64,000 nt of DNA, taken from the NCBI RefSeq assembly GCF_042887685.1, contig NZ_JBHVOS010000005.1, positions 62,001-126,000 on the forward strand, read 5' to 3'. The translations under genes and the position numbers were made by a program. The notes beneath the pieces were generated by a model. It was given only the letters and a program-made list of their open reading frames with translations. It did no database searches and was not told the origin of the DNA. This DNA is from Oerskovia sp042887685. GTDB taxonomy: Bacteria > Actinomycetota > Actinomycetes > Actinomycetales > Cellulomonadaceae. Shown here one piece after another: positions 50,546-59,428 of the stretch. Position 1 is the stretch's first letter, and each line of letters begins with the position of its first letter.

Positions 50546-51619
50546 TCAGGCGACCAGACCGATGTCCTGCAGGACCGCCTGGATGTCGGCGATGTTCTGC
50601 TGGAGGTAGTCGTCGAAGTCGGCGCCGGTGACGAACGCGTCGGCCCAGCCCTTCTCCTCGAGCGTGGCCTGCCACTCCTCGGACGCGTGGAGCTCGGTGA
50701 GGACGGCCTCGAGCGCGGCGCGCTCCTCGTCCGTGATGTCGGCGGGGGCGAGGACGCCACGCCAGTTGGTGAGGTCGAACCCGTAGCCCGCGTCGTGGAG
50801 CGTGGGGACCTCGGGGAGCGCCTCGACCTTCTCGGGGCTCGTGACCGCGAGCGCGCGCAGGGTGCCCGCCTTGACCTGCTCGGCGTACTCGCCGACGCCC
50901 GAGATGCCGGCGCTGACCTTGTTGCCGAGGAGGGCGGAGAGGGACTCGCCACCGCCCGAGTACGCGACGTAGTTGAGCGTGTCGACGAGCTTCTCCGACG
51001 GGACGCCGGCCTGCTTGAGGAGCATCCCCGCGAGGATGTGGTCCGCACCGCCTGCGGACCCGCCGGTCACCGTGACGTCCTTGCCGTTGGCGACGATGTC
51101 GTCCACGAGCTCCTTGAGCGTCGTGTACTTGGACTCGGCCGGCACGACGATGACGAGCGGCTCCTCGGTGAGGCGCGCGATCGGGGTCGTGTCCTCGATG
51201 CGGGCCTGGGACTTGTTGGTCTCGACCGCGCCGACCATGACGAGCCCGGTCACCATGAGGGTGTTGGGCTCGGTGACGGTCGCGAGGGAGGCCAGACCGA
51301 CGGTCCCGCCCGCCCCGCCCACGTTGGTCACGTTGATGGTCTTCGCCAGCCCGGTGGCCTGCAGCTCCTTCTGGAGCGCCCGGCCCGTCTGGTCCCAGCC
51401 ACCGCCCGGGTCCGCGGGGACGATGATGTCGAGCGAGGCCAGGCCGACCGCGGCGGGCTTGTCGCTGCCCTCGGCGGCCGGGGCCTCGTCTCCCGAGGCG
51501 AGACCTGCGCAGGCGCTCAGCGCGAGGGCGAGGCTGGTGAGTGCTGCTGCGCCGGCGAGGCGGCGACGCCCTGACGGACGCGTGCTGTGCCCGCGACGCG
51601 GGCTGACGACGGATGCCAT
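50546..51619 (-). CDS. tctC: tripartite tricarboxylate transporter, solute-binding lipoprotein TctC
   Basis: A 357-residue exported binding protein. A basic signal with lipobox LALSAC (Cys about 37) anchors it. DIIVPADPGGGWDQTGRALQ is the ligand loop, NVGGAGGTVGLA the second, and GVGEYAEQVKAGTLRALAV and WRGVLAPADITDEE end the fold. The ligand is a tricarboxylate or another carboxylic acid. AGGAGGAG lies 4 nt before ATG 51619, and TAGGCT at 51678-51683 is the likely -10. Confidence 0.95.
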   Translation of the reverse strand: MASVVSPRRGHSTRPSGRRRLAGAAALTSLALALSACAGLASGDEAPAAEGSDKPAAVGLASLDIIVPADPGGGWDQTGRALQKELQATGLAKTINVTNVGGAGGTVGLASLATVTEPNTLMVTGLVMVGAVETNKSQARIEDTTPIARLTEEPLVIVVPAESKYTTLKELVDDIVANGKDVTVTGGSAGGADHILAGMLLKQAGVPSEKLVDTLNYVAYSGGGESLSALLGNKVSAGISGVGEYAEQVKAGTLRALAVTSPEKVEALPEVPTLHDAGYGFDLTNWRGVLAPADITDEERAALEAVLTELHASEEWQATLEEKGWADAFVTGADFDDYLQQNIADIQAVLQDIGLVA

Positions 51620-51844
51620 TTCTCCTCCTTGAGCAGGCCTCGCGACGTCGTAGTCCCGGGCCGTTGGTGTGCAGCGGAGCCTAGGAGCGTGGAGGTGGTC
51701 CGTGGTCCCTGAGGTCGTAATGGACGTTGTGGTCGTTGTGGTCAGGCGAATTTCCGGCGTCAGGTCACGGGTACGTCTCGGTTCTGCACCCGAGTGGCGG
51801 ACCGCACCTGTGGCCTGGGGCACACTTGTCCGGTGGGATGGGCA
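51620..51844. promoter_or_regulatory. divergent control region of tctCBA-usp and the sensor kinase
   Basis: 225 bp holding TAGGCT (51678-51683) for tctC and two adjacent GTTGTGGTC copies (51726-51734, 51735-51743), with GTGGTCCGTGGTCC nearby. These direct repeats are candidate sites for the response regulator encoded downstream. Confidence 0.5.
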
Positions 51845-53611
51845 ATGCCGCTCAGGGTTCAGCTGCTCCTGCTGCAGGTCGTCATCGTCCTCGCCGTGGT
51901 CTCGGCCGCAGGCGTGGTCGCGGGGACCCTGCAGGAGCGGCAGCTTCGTGACGCGTACCTGGACCGGATGACGGGGGTCGCGCAGTCGGTCGCGGGCCTG
52001 CCGGCCATCAGGGACGCGCTGGGCGCTGCCGACCCGTCGGCCACGATCCAGCCCATCGCCGAGGTCATCCGCGAGGCCTCCGACGTGACCTACGTCGTCG
52101 TGACCGACGACGAGGGCATCCGCATGTCCCACCCCACGGCGGAACGCATAGGGGAACGTGTGTCCACCGACCCCTCCGTCCCCCTGTCCGGGGGGACCTA
52201 CATCGGCACCCAGACCGGCACCCTGGGCGAGTCGTGGCGCGTGAAGGTCCCCATCTACGACGAGTCGGGGCGGGCCGTCATCGGGGCCGCGTCGGTCGGC
52301 ATCCTCGAGTCGCAGCTCCACGCGGACTTCCGCGAGGACCTGGACGGCCTGCTCCTCGCGCTGGGCACCGCCGCGGCGGGCGGTGTCGTGTGCGCCTGGT
52401 GGGTCACGCAGCTCGTCCGCCGCAGGATCTACCGGCTCGAGCCGGAGGAGATCGCGTCCCTCCTCGAGACGCGTGACGCCATGCTCCACGGCATCAGCGA
52501 GGGGGTCGTGGCGCTGGACCGCACCGGGCGGGTCGCGCTCGTCAACGACGAGGCGCGTCGCCTCCTGGGGCTGGGCCCCGGTGAGGCCCCGGTCGGGTCG
52601 CTCGCGACCGACGTGCTCGACGGCCAGCTCCTGGAGCTCGCCGACCGCCCCGGCGACCACTCGAGCGGCGAGCTGCTCCTCGCGGGCGAACGCGTCCTCC
52701 TCGCCCGTGCCAACCCGGCGACGGTCGACGGGCGGGCCGTGGGCGCGGTGCTCGTGCTGCGCGACCACACCGAGCTGCACGCCCTCCTGCAGGACCTCGA
52801 CGGCGCCCGTGACCTGACCGACGCGCTGCGCGCGCAGTCGCACGAGTTCGCCAACAAGCTGCACGTCGTCTCGGGCCTGCTCGAGCTGGGCCAGCACGTC
52901 GAGGCCGTCGCCTTCATCGAGCGCGCCGGGCACGGCGGGCTCCTCACGGCGAGCGTGATCGCCCCGGGCGTCCACAGCCCGCAGGTTGCCGCGCTGCTCC
53001 TGGCCAAGGCGACCACGGCGCGCGAGCGCGGGATCGACCTCGAGGTCGACCCGTGCTCGGTGCTCGACGCCCCCGGCTCCCCCGACTCGACGGCACTCCA
53101 GCAGGACGTCCTGACGATCCTCGGCAACGCGATCGACAACGCGATCGACGCGGCGGGCCCCGGCGGGACCGTCCAGGTCCTCGTCCAGGAGGACGACGAG
53201 GAGGTCGTCGTCCTCGTCGACGACGACGGACCGGGGGTCCCGACGGCGTTGCGCGCCGCGGTCTTCCGGCCCGGCTTCAGCACCAAGCACGCAGGAGCCC
53301 GGCCTGCCCGGTCCGTCCGCCGGGTGCCGCGTCCCGGCACCGGCACGTCGTCGTCCCCCCGCTGGGACGCCCTCCGGCACGACGACGCCCCTGCACCTCA
53401 CCTCCAGCCGACGCCAGGCTCCGACGCGGGAACCGCGCGCGGCATCGGGCTCGCCCTCGTGCGACGGATCGTCGCCCGGCGGGGCGGCACCGTCGGCTTC
53501 ACGACCTCACCGCTCGGCGGCGCGCGCCTCACGCTGACGCTGCCCGTGCGCTCCTCCGCGGCCCCCTCGGGGGCCGCACTCGACCGACTCACCGGGACGG
53601 TGCACCGATGA
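51845..53611 (+). CDS. CitA/DcuS-family sensor histidine kinase
   Basis: A 588-residue kinase. One helix (residues 7-29) leads to an extracytoplasmic sCache/PDC domain (YVVVTDDEGIRMSHPTAERI, WRVKVPIYDESGRAVIGA) that in the family binds citrate or C4-acids. After the second helix (165-187) a cytosolic PAS lies at 215-310. The phospho-His is about His333 in RAQSHEFANKLHVVSGLLEL. The HATPase has ILGNAIDNAIDAAG and GIGLALVRRI. Between FRPGFSTKHAG and GTARGIGLA lies a 45-residue Pro/Arg/Ser-rich insert in the ATP lid. Start ATG 51845 follows GGTGGGA. Confidence 0.9.
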   Translation: MPLRVQLLLLQVVIVLAVVSAAGVVAGTLQERQLRDAYLDRMTGVAQSVAGLPAIRDALGAADPSATIQPIAEVIREASDVTYVVVTDDEGIRMSHPTAERIGERVSTDPSVPLSGGTYIGTQTGTLGESWRVKVPIYDESGRAVIGAASVGILESQLHADFREDLDGLLLALGTAAAGGVVCAWWVTQLVRRRIYRLEPEEIASLLETRDAMLHGISEGVVALDRTGRVALVNDEARRLLGLGPGEAPVGSLATDVLDGQLLELADRPGDHSSGELLLAGERVLLARANPATVDGRAVGAVLVLRDHTELHALLQDLDGARDLTDALRAQSHEFANKLHVVSGLLELGQHVEAVAFIERAGHGGLLTASVIAPGVHSPQVAALLLAKATTARERGIDLEVDPCSVLDAPGSPDSTALQQDVLTILGNAIDNAIDAAGPGGTVQVLVQEDDEEVVVLVDDDGPGVPTALRAAVFRPGFSTKHAGARPARSVRRVPRPGTGTSSSPRWDALRHDDAPAPHLQPTPGSDAGTARGIGLALVRRIVARRGGTVGFTTSPLGGARLTLTLPVRSSAAPSGAALDRLTGTVHR

Positions 53612-54336
53612 CCTCCACAGACGACCGACTGCGAACCCTGATCGTCGAGGACGACCCGCTCATCTCCCGCCTGCACCGCGGGTTCGTGGAGAGCCACCCC
53701 CGCTTCGTCGTCGTGGGCGAGGCCCGCACCGGCGCGGAGGCGGTGCGCGCGATCTCGGTGCTCGAGCCCGACCTCGTCCTGCTCGACATCTACCTGCCCG
53801 ACACGAGCGGGTTCGCGGTCCTGAACCAGCTCCGTCGGCGGCCCGGTCCCCCCGTGGACGTCATCGCGACGACGGCGGCACGCGAGCTCGACAGCGTGCG
53901 CCGCGCCATGGCGGGCGGCGTGCAGCACTACCTCGTCAAGCCGTTCACGGCTGCGGTGCTGCGCGGGCGGCTCGACGAGGTCGTCAGGTTCCGTGCGCAG
54001 GTGCGGGCGACCGACGGCGCCCTCGACCAGGCCACGGTCGACCGGCTCGTCCGGCAGGCCCGCAACGAGGGTCCCCAGCTGCCCAAGGGTCTGTCCGACC
54101 GCAGCCTGGAGCTCGTCGTCGGGGCCCTCGTCGAGGTGTGCCGGACCGGGTCGGTGGACGCCTCGGCGGTCGACGTGGCCGAGGCGACCGGCATGTCCCG
54201 GGTGAGCGCGCGCCGCTACCTCGAGCACCTCGTCACGATCGGCCAGGCCGAGGTCAACCCGCGCTACGGCTCGGCCGGTCGGCCCGAGAACCGCTACAAG
54301 CCGCTCCTCGCGGTCAGCGCGGAGTCACCGGCCTAG
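53608..54336 (+). CDS. CitB/DcuR-family response regulator
   Basis: A 242-residue regulator. The receiver has LIVEDDPL, phospho-Asp60 in LVLLDIYLPD, and Lys112 in HYLVKPF. The C-terminal part holds a helix-turn-helix (VDVAEATGMSRVSARRYLEHL) and YKPLL-type end typical of CitB/DcuR. ATG 53608 overlaps the kinase stop as ATGA. It most likely activates tctCBA in response to carboxylic acid. Confidence 0.93.
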   Translation: MTSTDDRLRTLIVEDDPLISRLHRGFVESHPRFVVVGEARTGAEAVRAISVLEPDLVLLDIYLPDTSGFAVLNQLRRRPGPPVDVIATTAARELDSVRRAMAGGVQHYLVKPFTAAVLRGRLDEVVRFRAQVRATDGALDQATVDRLVRQARNEGPQLPKGLSDRSLELVVGALVEVCRTGSVDASAVDVAEATGMSRVSARRYLEHLVTIGQAEVNPRYGSAGRPENRYKPLLAVSAESPA

Positions 54337-54369
54337 CTGGACCGTGGGACGGACGGACGGACGAACGGA

Positions 54370-54405
54370 GGGCGGGCCGGGACCTCGAAGGGTCCCGGCC
54401 CGCCC
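54370..54405. terminator. bidirectional terminator
   Basis: Perfect 15-bp stem GGGCGGGCCGGGACC with loop TCGAAG, between the response regulator and the HtaA-protein gene. Confidence 0.9.
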
Positions 54406-54427
54406 GCCGTCGTCGTGCAGGAGGGTC

Positions 54428-57400
54428 TCAGGCGTCCGCGCGTGCCCGACGGCGCTTGCTCACCGCGAGCAGGCCCGCGCCACCCAGGAGCAGCATCACG
54501 GCGAAGGCCGTGAGCGTCGCCGAGTCGGCACCGGTGTCCACGAGCCCCGAGTAGACGTCGCACTCGACGTCGCCGCCGACCGGGAAGCTGAACGTGACGG
54601 GGGCGAGGGCCGTCCCCGGCTCGTAGAAGCCTGCGAACGCCTTGGCGCCCGCGGCGGTCAGCGTGGCGGGGGCACCCGTCCACGTGACGGTGCTGCCCGA
54701 GGTCGACTTCTTGCCCGAGAGGTTCAGGCTCGCGAACGCGACGCCCTTGCTCGTGGACTTGTTGCCCTGCATGTCGCTGCTGACGACGTCGACGACCAGG
54801 GTGCCAGTGCTGCCGTCGACCTGGACCCGCGGGTTGGAGATCTGCAGGTCGAGGATGCCGTCGTGGCCCGAGAACTTCACCGAGCCGGCGAAGCTCGTCC
54901 GCCCCTTGCCGAGGTCGGTGTTGAAGGAGCCCTTGCCGCCGCTCCACGTGAAGGACGAACCGTTGTCCTTGACGCCGCTCGTCGAGACCGAGCCCTTCGC
55001 GATCGGCCCGGCGATGTACGCACGGAACGAGTCGCCCACGCCCCAGCTCAGGGTCGCGCCGTTGACGCCCTGCGCGTAGCACTGCTGGGCGGCGGAACCG
55101 CCCGAGGTGCTGGCCGCGCCCGTGACCGTGATGACCGCGGAGACCTTGTGGTTCGCGCCCTCGAGGGACAGCGTGTGCTCGCCCGGCTCGAGGTCCTTGG
55201 GGATCGTGACCGTGGCCGACGCGGCGCCGCCGGTGTTGGCCGTGACCCCGGTCGCGAGGGTGCGCGGCGTCGACCGGATGATCGACGTCAGGCCCGTCTC
55301 GTTCGCCCCGAAGCCCACGCCGCTGATCGTGACCTGGCCGCCGGGGACGACCTGGTAGGTCGAGAGGGTGGCCTTGGTCGTGTCGATCGGCTGCGGGTTC
55401 CCACCGGGCTCGGTGGTCGGGAGGTCGCCCTCGTGGTCCGCCCCGACGGTGAACGTCACCGGGTCGAGCGCCGTGCCTGCGGTGTAGAACCCGGAGAACG
55501 CGTCCGCCCCCTCCGCGGTGAGCACCGCGGGGACCCCGGCGAACGTCACGGCCTCACCGGCGGACGTGACCGTGGCCGCGTCGAGGTCGAGCTGCGCGAT
55601 GACCACGGTTCCCTCGACGATGCCGCCGCTCGTCGTCGCGGAACGGACGTCGACCACGAGGCCTGCCGTCCCGTCCTCGGCCACGACGACCTGCGGGTCG
55701 GAGAGGGTCGTGTCCAGGACGCCCTCGTGGGCGGTGAAGCGGACAGAGCCCGCGTACGAGACGTGGTCCTCGGCAGAGCTCGTCTGGACGAAGGAGAACA
55801 CGCCGTTCGCACCCCGCGTTGCGCCGCCACCGAGCGTGATGCCCGACGGTCCGACGTAGGTGCGGAAGCTCTCCTTGAAGCCCCACTGGAGGCTGCCGAC
55901 CGGCGTCGCGCCGACCACCGTGACGCTCGTCTCGCCCGTCGCGCCCAGCGCGCTCGTGACCTTGACCGGGTGTGCGCCCGGGGTCAGGCCGGCCGGGACG
56001 GTCGCGGTGACCTTCCCACCCTGTGCGGTGAACGTGGCGGCCGTCCCGCCGAGCCGGACGGAGGACACGGAGTCGCCCGACCCGAGTCCCTCGACCGTCA
56101 GCGTGACCTTCTCGCCGACCTTCACCGCGGCCGAGCCGACCGTGACCGTGAGCGGCGCGGGAGCCTGGGCATCGGTGTAGCGGACCGGGACGGAGAGCTC
56201 CTGAGCAGCGTTCGTCACGCCACCGGCACCGTAGGTGTAGACACCGAACGAGCCGGTCTCCGGCCATGCGACGTCCACGCCGGACGCCTGCTTGGGCTTG
56301 ACCGTCAGCTCGGCCGTGAACTCACCCTCGGGCGAGACCGTGACCCACTGGCCACGCACCGCGCCCTGGTAGGCGGGCGAGATCGCGTCGAACCCGGCCT
56401 GGCTCAGCGCCCAGCGCTGGTCGCCGACCACGCGCGCCGCCGACGGAGCGCCCGCGGACGGCTTCCACGTGTCGGCGAACTTCCCGAAGACCACGTACGT
56501 CCCCGCAGGGTTGCCGGCCGAGATCGGCGGGCGGTTGCCCTCAGGAGCGAGGTTCCCGGCCGGGTCGAACCCGGAGCCCTTCACGACGACCTTGTCCCCC
56601 GCACGCACCAACGCGTTCCCCAGCGGGGTCGTGCCGTCAGCGGCGAATACCTCGATCTTCGGCTCGAACACCGGCGCGGGCTCGTTGGTGAAGTTCACCG
56701 CGACCGACTTCTCCTGCGCGGCGTTCTTCATGCCGCCCGCGGCGTACGTGTAGACACCGAACGTGCCGCCCTCGAGCGCGTCGAGCGTCGTGAGCTTCAG
56801 CCTCGCCGTGAACGAGCCGTCGGCGGAGATGTTCACCCAGTCCTTGCGGATCGCGCCCTGGTACTGCGACGGGACCTGGTCCAGCACCGACTCGGCCAGG
56901 GCCCACGCCTGCGGGCCCGTCTTGCGAGCCGTCGACGGCGCCCCCGTCGAGGGCTGCCAGTCCTTCGCGAACGACCCGAACACCACGTAGCTGCCCTGCG
57001 GCAGGTGCGCCGGGATCGGGACCCCGCGGCCGCCCACGTTCGCAGCCGGGTCGAACCCGGTGCCCTTCACGACGATCTCGTCACCAGGACGGACCACGGT
57101 GGTGCCGAGCGGCGTCTTCCCGTCCGCGGCGAGCACGTCGATCTTCGGTGCGAACACCGGCGTCGTGGGCTCCTCGCCCTTGAACGTGATCGGGGTGAAC
57201 GTGTCGAGCGTGCGGTCGGTGACCGACAGCCCGTGCGCGGCCGACGTGGCCACCTGGTAGGACTTCGACGCGTCGAGCGTGCCTGCCGGGACCGTGATCG
57301 TGGTCGTGAACGCGCCGTCCTTGACGAGCGCGCTCGGGACGAATGCCTGCTTCAGCCACCCCGCGCCGGGCAGGGCCGAGCCACCGCTCCAGACGGAGGT

Positions 57401-58450
57401 CTCGCCGAGGAGCACGTACGCGCCGTTCTTCGCGCCCGCGCCGACGAACCCGGTACCCGAGACCGTGAACGTGTTCTCGACCGCCGGGTCGACGTCCTTG
57501 CTCGGGGTGACGGTGACCTTGGGATCCGCGACCGGGGCCGGCGGGTCGACCTGCTTGGCCGTCACGGTGTGCGGGACGACGCCGGACGTCGACGCAGCGA
57601 AGGCAGCAGCATCGGTCGGGGTGAAGCGTGCGGTGAAGGCGTGCTCCCCCACGGCGGCGGACGCGACGTCACGGTGAGCGACGCCGTCGGGCACCGCGGT
57701 GGCCGCGCCCAACGAAGTGGCGCCGTCGAAGAACTCGATCGTGCCTGCCGCTGCCGGGTAGACCGTCGCGCTGAGCGCGATGGCCGCGCCCTCGACCGAG
57801 GTACCCCCCGGGGAGACGGCGAGCGTCGTCGTCGTGACGGTCGCGGGGGCCACGGGGAGCGGGGCGTCGAGCGTCGCGGTCAGGGTGGACATGGGCTTGC
57901 CGACGTACGCGGAGAAGTAGCTCGAGACCGCGGCGAGGTCGTTCGAGACGGTGCCGTTCGCGACGAGGACCAGCGTGTCGCCGGTCCGCGTGGGTGCGAC
58001 GGTGACGTCCGCGACCTTGGCGTCGTTCCCGGTGCCCTCGTTGACCGTACCCGCGAAGTCGGCCGTGAGGACGCCCGCCGTCGAGGAGGTCAGCCGGAGC
58101 GTGAGGTCCGAGATCGTCAGGTTCAGCGCGCCGTCGTGGCCCGAGTACGTGGTCGATCCGGCGAGCTTCACGGTCCCCGCGCCTGCGGCGTCGAGCGCAC
58201 CGGAAGCCGGCCTGTAGACCGACTTCCCGTCGACCAGGGCGGGCGTGACGGTCCCCTTGGCGATCGGGCCGGTGACGTAACCCGTCCAGCCGTCCGTGAA
58301 GTTCCAGGTGGCGCTGCCGCCCGACACCGTGACGGTGTCCGCGGCGGCTCCTGCCGGGGAGACCCCGACGAAGGTGAGACCGGCGACGAGCGCTCCGGTC
58401 AGGAGTGACGCGAGGGCGCGTCGGCGCCCTCCTCGTTGCGTGATGAGCAC
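54428..58450 (-). CDS. giant surface protein with three HtaA haem-binding domains
   Basis: A 1,340-residue cell-surface protein. A signal peptide (residues 1-38, ending SPAGAAA) leads to HtaA domain 1 (about 43-200, WNFTDGWTGYVTGPIAKG), then an Ig-like domain (TTTLAVSPGGTSVEGAA). A third segment follows with NTFTVSGTGFVGAG. Two homologous 160-residue units start with VFAPKIDV (430) and VFEPKIEV (593). HtaA 2 begins at 850 (LQWGFKESFRTYVG), an IPT-like domain follows, and HtaA 3 begins at 1129 (LSWGVGDSFRAYIAGPIAKG). LVDTG at 1301, a helix and RRRARADA form a sorting-signal-like end. In corynebacteria HtaA domains bind haem from haemoglobin. GTG 58450 follows AGGAG; an IdeR-type box lies upstream. 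Confidence 0.9.
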   Translation of the reverse strand: MLITQRGGRRRALASLLTGALVAGLTFVGVSPAGAAADTVTVSGGSATWNFTDGWTGYVTGPIAKGTVTPALVDGKSVYRPASGALDAAGAGTVKLAGSTTYSGHDGALNLTISDLTLRLTSSTAGVLTADFAGTVNEGTGNDAKVADVTVAPTRTGDTLVLVANGTVSNDLAAVSSYFSAYVGKPMSTLTATLDAPLPVAPATVTTTTLAVSPGGTSVEGAAIALSATVYPAAAGTIEFFDGATSLGAATAVPDGVAHRDVASAAVGEHAFTARFTPTDAAAFAASTSGVVPHTVTAKQVDPPAPVADPKVTVTPSKDVDPAVENTFTVSGTGFVGAGAKNGAYVLLGETSVWSGGSALPGAGWLKQAFVPSALVKDGAFTTTITVPAGTLDASKSYQVATSAAHGLSVTDRTLDTFTPITFKGEEPTTPVFAPKIDVLAADGKTPLGTTVVRPGDEIVVKGTGFDPAANVGGRGVPIPAHLPQGSYVVFGSFAKDWQPSTGAPSTARKTGPQAWALAESVLDQVPSQYQGAIRKDWVNISADGSFTARLKLTTLDALEGGTFGVYTYAAGGMKNAAQEKSVAVNFTNEPAPVFEPKIEVFAADGTTPLGNALVRAGDKVVVKGSGFDPAGNLAPEGNRPPISAGNPAGTYVVFGKFADTWKPSAGAPSAARVVGDQRWALSQAGFDAISPAYQGAVRGQWVTVSPEGEFTAELTVKPKQASGVDVAWPETGSFGVYTYGAGGVTNAAQELSVPVRYTDAQAPAPLTVTVGSAAVKVGEKVTLTVEGLGSGDSVSSVRLGGTAATFTAQGGKVTATVPAGLTPGAHPVKVTSALGATGETSVTVVGATPVGSLQWGFKESFRTYVGPSGITLGGGATRGANGVFSFVQTSSAEDHVSYAGSVRFTAHEGVLDTTLSDPQVVVAEDGTAGLVVDVRSATTSGGIVEGTVVIAQLDLDAATVTSAGEAVTFAGVPAVLTAEGADAFSGFYTAGTALDPVTFTVGADHEGDLPTTEPGGNPQPIDTTKATLSTYQVVPGGQVTISGVGFGANETGLTSIIRSTPRTLATGVTANTGGAASATVTIPKDLEPGEHTLSLEGANHKVSAVITVTGAASTSGGSAAQQCYAQGVNGATLSWGVGDSFRAYIAGPIAKGSVSTSGVKDNGSSFTWSGGKGSFNTDLGKGRTSFAGSVKFSGHDGILDLQISNPRVQVDGSTGTLVVDVVSSDMQGNKSTSKGVAFASLNLSGKKSTSGSTVTWTGAPATLTAAGAKAFAGFYEPGTALAPVTFSFPVGGDVECDVYSGLVDTGADSATLTAFAVMLLLGGAGLLAVSKRRRARADA

Positions 58451-58547
58451 TCGATCTCCTGTGAAGGTCCAGGGTCGCCCGCGATGGCGACGCATGGCGA
58501 CAGGTCTCTCGACCATCGCCCCGTGGACCATATAAGGGCTGCCTCAC

Positions 58548-58566
58548 CAAAGCAAGGCAAACCTTA
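58548..58566 (-). promoter_or_regulatory. IdeR/DtxR iron box upstream of the HtaA gene
   Basis: TAAGGTTTGCCTTGCTTTG on the minus strand matches 15 of 19 positions of the DtxR consensus TWAGGTTAGSCTWACCTWA. TTATAT about 15 nt downstream is a plausible -10. Repression by iron-loaded IdeR fits a haem-uptake gene. Confidence 0.7.
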
Positions 58567-58689
58567 TCTGGTGTGGGTGGAGTCACACCCACGTCTCGCC
58601 CGGACGCAGCCGAGGGGCGGTGCACCCTCCGGCACACCGCCCCTCGGACGAGTCCCCCCGACCCCGATCCGGGGTCAGGTCCTCACGCC

Positions 58690-59286
58690 TCAGCGGTCGA
58701 CGATCGACCCGTTCCCGTGGAAGTCGACGCGCGGCGCGGCGCGCACCGCCGGGTTCTCGACCTCGAAGTACTCCGCCCGCTGGAACCCGAACATCCTCGC
58801 GACGACGTTCGGCGGGAACGTCTCGACCTTCGTGTTCAACGTGCGCACGTTCGCGTTGTAGAACCGGCGACCGGCCGCGATGCGGTCCTCCGTGTTCGTC
58901 AGCTCGTCCTGGAGGCGACCGAAGTTCTCGCTCGCCCGCAGCACGGGGTAGGCCTCCGCGACCGCGAACAGCCGCCCCAGGGCCTGCGTGAGCTGGTTCT
59001 CCTTGGCCGCCTGGTCCGCAGGTCCCGACGCGGGACCGGCCGCTGCCGAACGAGCCGCCGCGACCTCCTCGAACACCCCGCGCTCGTGCGCCGCGTACCC
59101 CTTCACGGTCTCCATGAGATTCGGGATGAGGTCGTGGCGACGGTGCAGCTCGACGTCGATCTGGCGCCACGACTCCTGCACCAGGTTCCGCAGCCGGACG
59201 AAGCCGTTGTACTGCGCGACCGCCCAGAACAGGACGATCAGGACGACGATGCCGATGACGATCAAGGCGATGGTGCCGCCTGTCAT
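58690..59286 (-). CDS. LemA-family protein
   Basis: A 198-residue protein. One N-terminal helix (IALIVIGIVVLIVLFWAVA) leads to the LemA helical bundle: YNGFVRLRNLVQESWRQIDV, LHRRHDLIPNLMETVKGYA, LKASENF-like LRASENFGRLQDELTNTEDR and ARRFYNANVRTLNT-like AGRRFYNANV. FPPNVVARMFGF ends the family block. Role is unclear; LemA proteins are linked to envelope stress. ATG 59286 has no strong ribosome site. Confidence 0.9.
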   Translation of the reverse strand: MTGGTIALIVIGIVVLIVLFWAVAQYNGFVRLRNLVQESWRQIDVELHRRHDLIPNLMETVKGYAAHERGVFEEVAAARSAAAGPASGPADQAAKENQLTQALGRLFAVAEAYPVLRASENFGRLQDELTNTEDRIAAGRRFYNANVRTLNTKVETFPPNVVARMFGFQRAEYFEVENPAVRAAPRVDFHGNGSIVDR

Positions 59287-59428
59287 GCTGCCCCCTTGGG
59301 CTGAGCTGGTCGGACCGGCCGCCCGGGCACCGCACGGCCGGACCGGACGGTCCGGGCGCGAGACGCCGTCGGGCAGCGCGGAAGGTAGGTGCATCGTAGC
59401 GGTGCGGCCCCTCGCCGGACCGTGCGGC

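Noticed and set aside
54344..58408. A 1,354-codon plus-strand frame antisense to the HtaA protein
   Set aside because: Its Arg/Asp/Gly-rich sequence is the mirror of Ala/Gly/Thr-rich coding on the minus strand, with no motif, and the minus-strand protein has a signal peptide, domains and an iron box.
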